Assembly (NCBI GenBank): GCA_947254665.1
Contig: CAMYEJ010000073.1
Coordinates: 1 to 6,924, forward strand
Source of the DNA: an uncultured Peptoniphilus sp.
GTDB lineage: Bacteria > Bacillota > Clostridia > Tissierellales > Peptoniphilaceae
Length of the DNA: 6,924 nucleotides
Reading direction: 5' to 3'
Under the pieces are notes generated by a model that was not told where the DNA came from, made no database searches, and saw nothing but the letters and a program-made list of their open reading frames with translations. Below are positions 1 through 5,921 of the stretch, one piece after another; the first letter of the stretch is position 1, and each line of letters opens with the position of its first letter. A program made the translations under genes and the position numbers.

Positions 1-101
1 CTCTAAATTTGTTTTAAATAAATATTATTAAATTTTTATTTTTTTGATTAGATTAATAAAATTAATTAAAACTAATTGAAATCAACCGAAATTATTTTAA
101 A
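1..101. other. AT-rich non-coding region downstream of thiN
   Basis: This is the only non-coding stretch in the window, lying after the thiN stop codon and running off the left edge. It is nearly all A and T. The one visible structure is a weak imperfect inverted repeat (TTGATT at 44-49 with AATCAA at 80-85, plus an inner ATTA/TAAT match). In the thiN direction it is followed by an A-rich run rather than a U-tract, so it is not a standard intrinsic terminator. I see no promoter, small ORF or RNA gene here. The true operon end may lie beyond the window. Confidence 0.6.
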
Positions 102-731
102 TTAATCTTTTGAAAGAATTAAAAATCCTTCTCCATCTATCTTTATCTTCGCAACAGCTTCTTTAATTTGATTTGAAGTTGCACGAATTGTGTACCTGTT
201 AAATTTTAAATCTTCCACATCGTAGTAGGTTCCCTTTATATATAAGCTGACCTCTTTTGAAACAGGAACTATGGAAAGATATTTGTAATTATTTTTAGGA
301 ATTTCGACTTCTTCGTTGGAAATAAATCTAACTTCATTGTGGTCGTCGATAAATCTTCCCGCCACATTTTCTTTTTTCAGTCTCTCTAGAAGAAACATGG
401 AAGAAAACATATGGTCAAGTCTCGTTCCCGTTGCAGCAAGGATTATAATATCATCTGCACCTTTTTCAAGTAGTACCTCAAGGCATAGTTCTGTATCGGT
501 GAAATCTTTTTTTGTAGGATATTTTTTTATCTTAATATTATTTTTTTTGATAAATTCTCTTCCCGCATCATCTATGGAATCAAAATCTCCAAGCACTTCG
601 TCCGGAATTATATCTGTTCCAATCAAGTTTTTTATTCCGCCATCAGCAACTATGATGTACCTTCCATCCGTGTTTTCAAGAAGAGTTTTTTCACTCACCT
701 TGGTACCGCCGCTTATTAAAAGTCCCTTCAT
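102..731 (-). CDS. thiN: Thiamine pyrophosphokinase
   Basis: This cytoplasmic enzyme transfers pyrophosphate from ATP to thiamine, giving the cofactor thiamine diphosphate. The protein has 209 residues, usual for the bacterial ThiN family. The N-terminal catalytic domain shows VADGG (28-32), LGDFDS (47-52), the acidic KKDFTDTE stretch (74-81) and TGTRLDH (101-107), which together form the ATP/Mg and thiamine pyrophosphate-transfer site. The C-terminal beta-rich thiamine-binding domain carries ATSNQ (184-188), matching the family's (T/I)SNE-like motif. The ATG overlaps the rpe stop as ATGA, with a weak TAAGG ribosome binding site seven bases upstream, which indicates translational coupling. 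It is the last gene of the visible cluster. Its coding strand carries three long A runs between residues of the catalytic domain (see findings). Identity is secure; whether it salvages imported thiamine or finishes a biosynthetic route cannot be seen here. Confidence 0.95.
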   Translation of the reverse strand: MKGLLISGGTKVSEKTLLENTDGRYIIVADGGIKNLIGTDIIPDEVLGDFDSIDDAGREFIKKNNIKIKKYPTKKDFTDTELCLEVLLEKGADDIIILAATGTRLDHMFSSMFLLERLKKENVAGRFIDDHNEVRFISNEEVEIPKNNYKYLSIVPVSKEVSLYIKGTYYDVEDLKFNRYTIRATSNQIKEAVAKIKIDGEGFLILSKD

Positions 732-1369
732 CTTAGTGCCTTAAACCTCTTTATATTTTCTACTGCATCGCCAGTAAATACTCCAGAGCCTGATACCAAC
801 ATATCCGCTCCAGCTTCATAAAATCTCATGGCGTTATCTAGTTTTACTCCGCCATCGACTTCAATCTTTATGTCTAGTTTTTTTTCTTCAATTAGTTTTT
901 TTATTTCTTTAATCTTTTCAAAGGAAGACTCAATCATCCTTTGTCCGCCAAATCCAGGGTTAACACTCATTACAAGCACAAGATCTACCTTGTCCAAGAT
1001 CCAATTTAATATTGAAATATCATCGGAAGGATTTAGTGCCACTCCGGCTTTAACTCCATAGGACTTAATTAGAGAAAGTGTCCTGTCTAAGTGTTTAGTT
1101 GTAGAAGGATGCACTGTTATAATATTTGCTCCAGCATTTACAAAATCTTCTATAAAATTTTCCGGTCTTTCAATCATTAGATGCACATCGAATGGAATCT
1201 CTGTGTGAGGTCTCATTGCTTTTATAATTGGAGCTCCAAAGGTTATATTTGGAACGTAGTTTCCATCCATTACGTCTAGATGTACGAAATCCGCTCCTCC
1301 AATATTTAATTTTTCAAGTTCTCCTTTTAAATCTGCAAAGTCACATGAAAGCATTGACGGTGAAATCAT
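728..1369 (-). CDS. rpe: Ribulose-phosphate 3-epimerase
   Basis: This enzyme interconverts D-ribulose 5-phosphate and D-xylulose 5-phosphate in the non-oxidative pentose phosphate pathway, in the cytoplasm. The protein has 213 residues, full length for this TIM-barrel family. Visible motifs are ISPSMLSCDF (2-11), HLDVMDG (30-36), DVHLMIERPE (61-70), VNPGFGGQ (136-143), EVDGGV (170-175) and VSGSGVF (192-198). By family comparison, H30, D32, H63 and D172 are the metal ligands, with D32 and D172 as the acid/base pair; the GFGGQ and SGSG loops bind the phosphate. The ATG overlaps the rsgA stop by one base (TAATG) and has a strong AGGAGG ribosome binding site inside the rsgA end. Its 3' end overlaps thiN. 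The nearby thiN supplies the cofactor of transketolase, which uses the product of this enzyme. No key residue is missing. Confidence 0.97.
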   Translation of the reverse strand: MISPSMLSCDFADLKGELEKLNIGGADFVHLDVMDGNYVPNITFGAPIIKAMRPHTEIPFDVHLMIERPENFIEDFVNAGANIITVHPSTTKHLDRTLSLIKSYGVKAGVALNPSDDISILNWILDKVDLVLVMSVNPGFGGQRMIESSFEKIKEIKKLIEEKKLDIKIEVDGGVKLDNAMRFYEAGADMLVSGSGVFTGDAVENIKRFKALR

Positions 1370-2220
1370 TAGTACTTCCTCCTATTTTTTAATTCTTCAT
1401 ATAGTCTTATATAACTTTCGTACCTTGTTTCTTCGACTTCCCCATTTTCTAATGCGGCTTTAACTCCACATCCAGGTTCATTTACATGGTGACAGTCGTT
1501 AAATTTACAAGAATATTTATTAAACTCTCTAAAATAATATTTCAGATCTTCTGCTTCAACATCCACTTCGTAGCTAGAAAATCCTGGCGTATCAAAGATA
1601 AATGTATTATTTTCTCCTGGGAATATTTCCACGTGTCTAGTGGTGTGTTTACCTCTATTTAGCTTTGAAGAAACCGTTCCCGTTTCGAGATTTATATTTA
1701 AAATATTTGAAATCAAGGTTGATTTTCCTGCAGCTGATACTCCCGATAAGGCTGTGGTCTTACTTTCCAAAAGATTTTTTATACTTTCTTTTCCTTCTCC
1801 GGTAATTGCACTGTAAATATAGGTTTCGTATCCAGCTTTTTCATAAATATGTTTAAGCTCTTCAGCATAATCTTTGTCTAAGTCCGCTTTAGAGATGACA
1901 ATCTTAACAGTCATATCTTCTCTTTCATATTCAGCAAGGACTTTATCGATTAAAAATATATTTGGATTTGGGTTCTTTGTAGGAATTATTACAAGTGCTA
2001 AGTCCACATTGGCAACTGGCGGTCTCTTTAACATATTCTTTCTCGGATGGACATTCGTTATGTAGCCAAGCATTTCCTTTTCAACTTCAAAATCAACGAT
2101 ATCTCCCACTACAGGTTTTTCATCATTATGGCGAAAAAGTCCACGAGCTCTCGTCTCGTAGACTTTGTCATCTTTTACATAATAAAATCCGCCGGTTAAT
2201 TTAATAATCTTACCAATCAT
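1369..2220 (-). CDS. rsgA: Ribosome small subunit GTPase RsgA (YloQ/CpgA)
   Basis: RsgA is a ribosome-stimulated GTPase that checks late maturation of the 30S subunit. The protein has 283 residues, close to the usual size. It shows the family's circularly permuted order: an N-terminal OB-fold (about 1-65), then G4 SKAD (110-113), then the P-loop G1 (160-168), the GKHTTR switch region (190-195) and G3 DTPGFSS (210-216). A C-terminal zinc-binding domain carries C238, C243, H245 and C251 in the typical C-x4-C-x-H-x5-C spacing. The P-loop reads GVSAAGKST instead of the common GxSGVGKS; the essential G, K and S are kept. The ATG overlaps the prkC stop as ATGA with only a weak GGTG ribosome binding site, so it probably depends on coupling to prkC. 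In Bacillus subtilis the orthologue is a known PrkC substrate, so the adjacency to prkC is meaningful. Confidence 0.96.
   Translation of the reverse strand: MIGKIIKLTGGFYYVKDDKVYETRARGLFRHNDEKPVVGDIVDFEVEKEMLGYITNVHPRKNMLKRPPVANVDLALVIIPTKNPNPNIFLIDKVLAEYEREDMTVKIVISKADLDKDYAEELKHIYEKAGYETYIYSAITGEGKESIKNLLESKTTALSGVSAAGKSTLISNILNINLETGTVSSKLNRGKHTTRHVEIFPGENNTFIFDTPGFSSYEVDVEAEDLKYYFREFNKYSCKFNDCHHVNEPGCGVKAALENGEVEETRYESYIRLYEELKNRRKY
1378..1383 (-). promoter_or_regulatory. Ribosome binding site of rpe
   Basis: AGGAGG lies eight bases upstream of the rpe ATG at 1369, within the last codons of rsgA. It is among the strongest sites in the window and suggests that rpe is translated well independently of rsgA read-through. 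Confidence 0.85.
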
Positions 2221-4193
2221 CTAAGCACCGTTGAATCAACTTCTTCGCCGTCTATTGAAAGGACGAATTTGTCTCCAGATTTTCCTTTTATGTCTATTGA
2301 AATATCTCCATCTTCAAAAGTTTTGTGGTAATCATAGAAAACCATGCTTTCTCCATCTCTATATCTAGTAACTACGACTCTATGTCTTTGACCGTCATCG
2401 TTTACCTTTGCTCTAATTACTTGACTTATTTCTGAAGATTCATTTTCATTTTCACTAGGTTCAGTACTTTGAGTAACAGGTCCACTAGAAACTATAAGAT
2501 GAACAGTGGAGTTCTTAGCAACTTCTCCAGTAGGATCTTGTCTTACGACTTCATCCTTACCAACTTCGTTTGATTCTTGGTATTCAACTTCAACCTTAAG
2601 TCCACTATCTTCCAAGTATTTTTGTGCAACTGATAGTTTTTCACCTCTGAAGTTTATTGCATTTACAGGATTGTTATCTATTCCCTTTGAAATTACTAAA
2701 TCTACAGATTGACCTCTCTTAATTTCAAATCCTGCTTTTGGTTCTGTGGAAATTATCTTGCCTGCTTCGATTTCATTTGAATATTCTTCTTTTACTTCAC
2801 CAATATTAATTGAGCTTGAAGTGAATAGATCTTCTGCTTCCGCTCTAGTTCTATTTATAACATTTGGAATGGTTACTACTTCATCTAGTTTATTTAAAAA
2901 TACCTTAAGTGTATCTCCAGTCTTTATCATAGTTCCCGTTACTGGTTCTTGAGAAAGTACAACTCCATTAGGTCTGTTGTCTTCTTCATCGTACTCTATT
3001 TCAAGTTTAAGTCCGAGGGTCTTTAAAATTGATCTTACTTCTGCTTCAGATTTTCCAAGTAGGTCTGGTGCTTCAAATTCTGTAACTTCTGTTTCTTGAA
3101 CTTTTTGATTGTCATCACTTCTACTTGACATAACTTTTGGAACTATAAATACGAGTAGTGCAACGGTTAGTAGTGCCGCAAGCACTCCAAGTAAAAGTGG
3201 TCCAGTAGAATTTTTCTTTGGCTTTTGTCTTTTTTTCTTGAAGTTTTCTTCGTTATTTAAAGCTATATTGCTATAAGGAGAATGATCGGAATCATCTCTT
3301 CTTATTATTTTTTTATTTCTATTAACAGGAGGATCTACTTCCTTTTCTGTAATGGTAATACCTCTTCCCAATAATATTCCCTTAATCGCTTTTATTGCAG
3401 CAGATGCATCTTTGAATCTGTCATCAGGATTTTTCATGGTAAGTTTTTCTACCAATATATCTGCATCTTCACTTATGTCAGAGTAACTATCTGATGGTTT
3501 AGGCATCTTGGATTGAACTTGCATCAGTGCAACTGAAACAGGATTTTCCGCATCGAATGGAAGTTTGCCCGTAAGCATTTCATATAGAACTATTCCCAAT
3601 GAATAGATATCTGATCTATTATCTACTTTTACTCCTCTTGCTTGTTCTGGTGAGAAGTAGTGAACAGATCCCATAATCGCATTGGTTGCAGTTACAGTTG
3701 TGTTGTCGGCGATCCTTGCGATTCCAAAGTCAGTGACCTTTACTCTATCATCATGTGTAATCATGATGTTCGGGCTTTTGATATCTCTGTGAACTATTCC
3801 CTTTGAATGGGCAACCTTAAGTGCATCCAAGATTTGAATCGCGTAGTTAAGCGCTCTCTTTTCTGGGATACGACCTTCTTCTTTGATAACTTCTTTTAAT
3901 GTTCTGCCTTCTATATATTCCATTACAATGTAATGTACTTTTAAACCTGCTAGATCTTCTGTTCCAACATCATAAATACTTACTATGCTTGGATGTGAAA
4001 TTGATGCAGCAGCTAGTGATTCTCTCTTAAATTTCTTTATAAAACCGGTTTCGTCATTGTACTGTGCTTTTAATATTTTGATTGCTACTATTCTGTCAAG
4101 TCTTCTATCATGAGCTTTATAAACGTCGCCCATACCACCGGTGCCAATTTTTTCTAAAATTTCGTATCTAGTTCCTAAAACTTTTCCTATCAT
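2217..4193 (-). CDS. prkC: Serine/threonine protein kinase with PASTA repeats
   Basis: This is a membrane-bound Hanks-type kinase that senses cell-wall muropeptides or lipid II and phosphorylates cell-wall, division and translation proteins. With 658 residues it shows: kinase domain (about 10-272) with P-loop GTGGMGDVY (17-25), K39, HRD (135-137), N142, DFG (155-157), a Thr-rich activation loop (T165, T166, T168, T170) and SPEQA (181-185); a basic juxtamembrane linker; one membrane helix (about 332-352); PASTA 1 (about 373-434), PASTA 2 (about 438-503) and a more divergent PASTA 3 (about 508-570); a Ser/Glu/Asn-rich linker; and a beta-rich C-terminal domain (about 586-658), resembling the Ig-like domain of PrkC/PknB proteins. 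The ATG at 4193 is preferred over an in-frame GTG at 4202 because an AGGTG site sits six bases upstream of it. It lies two bases after stp, its cognate phosphatase. The catalytic loop reads HRDIKSPN rather than HRDIKPxN. Confidence 0.95.
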   Translation of the reverse strand: MIGKVLGTRYEILEKIGTGGMGDVYKAHDRRLDRIVAIKILKAQYNDETGFIKKFKRESLAAASISHPSIVSIYDVGTEDLAGLKVHYIVMEYIEGRTLKEVIKEEGRIPEKRALNYAIQILDALKVAHSKGIVHRDIKSPNIMITHDDRVKVTDFGIARIADNTTVTATNAIMGSVHYFSPEQARGVKVDNRSDIYSLGIVLYEMLTGKLPFDAENPVSVALMQVQSKMPKPSDSYSDISEDADILVEKLTMKNPDDRFKDASAAIKAIKGILLGRGITITEKEVDPPVNRNKKIIRRDDSDHSPYSNIALNNEENFKKKRQKPKKNSTGPLLLGVLAALLTVALLVFIVPKVMSSRSDDNQKVQETEVTEFEAPDLLGKSEAEVRSILKTLGLKLEIEYDEEDNRPNGVVLSQEPVTGTMIKTGDTLKVFLNKLDEVVTIPNVINRTRAEAEDLFTSSSINIGEVKEEYSNEIEAGKIISTEPKAGFEIKRGQSVDLVISKGIDNNPVNAINFRGEKLSVAQKYLEDSGLKVEVEYQESNEVGKDEVVRQDPTGEVAKNSTVHLIVSSGPVTQSTEPSENENESSEISQVIRAKVNDDGQRHRVVVTRYRDGESMVFYDYHKTFEDGDISIDIKGKSGDKFVLSIDGEEVDSTVLR

Positions 4194-4195
4194 TC

Positions 4196-4915
4196 TTAAC
4201 ACCTACTTGTAAATATTATAAAGGTTATATTATCGACTCCGCCATTATCCAGTGCTTCTTTTAAAAGCTCGTCTGCGGCAGCTTCGAGATCTTCATTCTT
4301 TAATATCTCTTCTATTTTGTTGTTTGTAACCATGTTGGTTAGTCCATCGGAAGTCATAAGAAATATCTTATCCTTTGTTGGACTTACAAAAACATTCTTC
4401 TTTTTAAGTTTTGATTCCGTACCTAACGCTTGAGTCAATACATTTTTGTTTGGATGATTTTTTGCTTCTTCTTCCGATATTTCTCCCATATCGAGAAGGT
4501 AGTTTACATAGGTGTCATCTCTTGTCAAAAGTCTTAAACCTTCCTCGTCCATTTCATAAATTCTGGAGTCACCTATATTTGCGTAGTATAAATTATCTTC
4601 ATATACAAGACCTAGTGAAAGGGTAGTGCCCATTCCTGAGTATTCTTCGTTTTCCGAAGATAATTTTAATATTTTTGAGTTGGCTTTTTCTATTGCTTCT
4701 ATCATAGCCTTCTCAATTTCCTCGCTATTTTCTATTTTTAAATCTTTAAAATATTCGCTTATTTCTAGGACGGCAGTCTTGCTTGCAGTTTCTCCTGCTA
4801 AATGACCTCCCATCCCATCACATAAGATGAAGAGGTTAAGTTCAGAGTTCGCATATAAGTAGTCTTCGTTGTTTGCCCTTACCAATCCCTTATCAGTTCG
4901 CTTTGCTATTTTCAT
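4196..4915 (-). CDS. stp: PP2C-family Ser/Thr protein phosphatase
   Basis: This metal-dependent (Mn/Mg) cytoplasmic phosphatase reverses phosphorylation by the neighbouring PASTA kinase; it is also called PrpC. The protein has 239 residues, typical of the family. Motifs in order are RANNED (13-18), the metal site CDGMGGH (32-38), GMGTT (94-98), NIGDSR (113-118), LTQALGT (160-166), SDGLTNMV (189-196, D190 metal ligand) and GGVDNIT (225-231, D228 metal ligand). The start is set at 4915: it is preceded by AAAGAGG with seven bases of spacing, and the protein then opens with the family-typical MKIAKRTDKG. A longer reading frame from a TTG at 4969 would add 18 residues that lie inside rlmN and do not resemble the family. 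The gene overlaps rlmN by 23 bases and ends two bases before prkC. All expected metal-binding residues are present. Confidence 0.95.
   Translation of the reverse strand: MKIAKRTDKGLVRANNEDYLYANSELNLFILCDGMGGHLAGETASKTAVLEISEYFKDLKIENSEEIEKAMIEAIEKANSKILKLSSENEEYSGMGTTLSLGLVYEDNLYYANIGDSRIYEMDEEGLRLLTRDDTYVNYLLDMGEISEEEAKNHPNKNVLTQALGTESKLKKKNVFVSPTKDKIFLMTSDGLTNMVTNNKIEEILKNEDLEAAADELLKEALDNGGVDNITFIIFTSRC
4200..4204 (-). promoter_or_regulatory. Ribosome binding site of prkC, decides the start
   Basis: AGGTG lies six bases upstream of the ATG at 4193 and spans the last codons of stp. It supports this ATG over the in-frame GTG at 4202, which overlaps the site itself and has no purine-rich site of its own. 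Confidence 0.65.
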
Positions 4916-5921
4916 TTTCCAACCTCTTTCTTCTAAGCTGGCCACAAGATGCAGAAATATCTGATCCAAGCTCTCTTCTTATTGTAGCATTAATACCACC
5001 TTTTAAAAGCATATTTTGAAATTTCTTTGCACCTTTTGCTGATGTCTTTCCTTTATTATACTCTTTAATTGGATTTAGTGGAATAAGATTCACATGTACT
5101 TTTATATCTTTTGTGATTCTTATTAGTTCATCTGCGTCGATTTCTCTGTCGTTTACATCTTTTATAAGAGTATATTCAAGGGTTATCCTCGTGCCTGTCC
5201 CTTCGTTATAATATTTTGAAGCTGCAAGCACTTCTTCTATGGAATATCTATTCGTAATTGGCATTATCTTTTTTCTATCCTCGTCAAAAGGACTGTGAAG
5301 TGAGATTGCAAGATTTATCGGTTTCTTTAACTTTTCCAAATCATATATCCTTGGAACTATTCCACAAGTGGAGATGGTGATGGATCTATTGCTTAGATTT
5401 TTTCCATTTTCATCGTGGATGATGTCAAAGAATTTAACTACATTTTCATAATTATCTAGAGGTTCTCCACTTCCCATAAGTACAATGTTTGAAATATTTA
5501 TTCCAAGTTTATTCTCAACTAAATAAATCTGTCCCGCCATCTCTGATGGAGTAAGATTTCTTATAAGTCCACCCTTTGTAGACGCACAGAAAGAGCAACC
5601 CATCCTGCATCCAACTTGTGTTGAAATACACTGAGAGTATCCGTGCTCATACTTAAGAAGTACCCCTTCGATTAAATTACCGTCGTTTAACTCAAATAAA
5701 AATTTAACTGTCTCATCGATTTTGGAATGGTACTCCTCGAAAATCTTTATCTCTCTTACAGGAAGATTCTTTAAATCTTTTGGAAGGTTTGAAGAACTAT
5801 TCAAATCCCATTTTTTATTTTTATTGAAAAAGGTAAAAAGTTGCTGTGCTCTGAACTTTTTTTCTCCAATTTCTTCGATATAAGACTTCATTTCTTCAAA
5901 AGTCAAATCGTTTATAAACAT
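4893..5921 (-). CDS. rlmN: Dual-specificity 23S rRNA/tRNA adenine-C2 methyltransferase RlmN
   Basis: This radical-SAM enzyme methylates C2 of A2503 in 23S rRNA and, in studied bacteria, A37 of some tRNAs. The protein has 342 residues, full length. An N-terminal accessory domain (about 1-85) precedes the radical-SAM barrel. The 4Fe-4S cluster ligands are C105, C109 and C112 (CRMGCSFC). C98, seven residues before the first ligand, matches Escherichia coli C118, and C326 in DISASCGQLR (321-330) matches the methyl-carrying C355, so both mechanistic cysteines are present. MGSGEPLDN (149-157) is the SAM-binding GEP motif. The presence of both mechanistic cysteines fits both RlmN and the paralogue Cfr. 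The core-operon context and the sequence style favour RlmN. The ATG overlaps the rsmB stop by one base (TAATG) and has a strong GAGGAGG site. The C-terminal tail after residue 330 is charged and encodes the stp ribosome binding site. Confidence 0.95.
   Translation of the reverse strand: MFINDLTFEEMKSYIEEIGEKKFRAQQLFTFFNKNKKWDLNSSSNLPKDLKNLPVREIKIFEEYHSKIDETVKFLFELNDGNLIEGVLLKYEHGYSQCISTQVGCRMGCSFCASTKGGLIRNLTPSEMAGQIYLVENKLGINISNIVLMGSGEPLDNYENVVKFFDIIHDENGKNLSNRSITISTCGIVPRIYDLEKLKKPINLAISLHSPFDEDRKKIMPITNRYSIEEVLAASKYYNEGTGTRITLEYTLIKDVNDREIDADELIRITKDIKVHVNLIPLNPIKEYNKGKTSAKGAKKFQNMLLKGGINATIRRELGSDISASCGQLRRKRLENENSKAN
4923..4929 (-). promoter_or_regulatory. Ribosome binding site of stp, decides the start
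   Basis: AAAGAGG lies seven bases upstream of the ATG at 4915, inside the end of rlmN. It decides in favour of the 239-residue Stp. The upstream TTG at 4969 has a purine-rich GAAGAGAG sequence before it, but the added residues do not fit the family. Confidence 0.8.

Noticed and set aside
44..85. Possible intrinsic terminator after thiN
   Set aside because: The inverted repeat is short, has almost no GC pairs and is interrupted by mismatches, and in the transcribed direction it is followed by an A-rich run instead of a U-tract.
316..744. A 142-codon plus-strand open frame opposite thiN
   Set aside because: It is the antisense shadow of thiN, rich in Ser, Phe and Ile as expected from a reverse reading of AT-rich codons, with no family resemblance and no ribosome binding site that I can support.
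4916..4969. N-terminal extension of Stp from a TTG start
   Set aside because: The 18 extra residues lie wholly within rlmN and the ATG at 4915 has a well-spaced AAAGAGG site and a family-typical N terminus.
4893..5921. Cfr-type antibiotic-resistance methyltransferase instead of RlmN
   Set aside because: The motifs are shared by both families, but the position between rsmB and stp-prkC in a housekeeping operon and the absence of any mobile-element signs point to RlmN.
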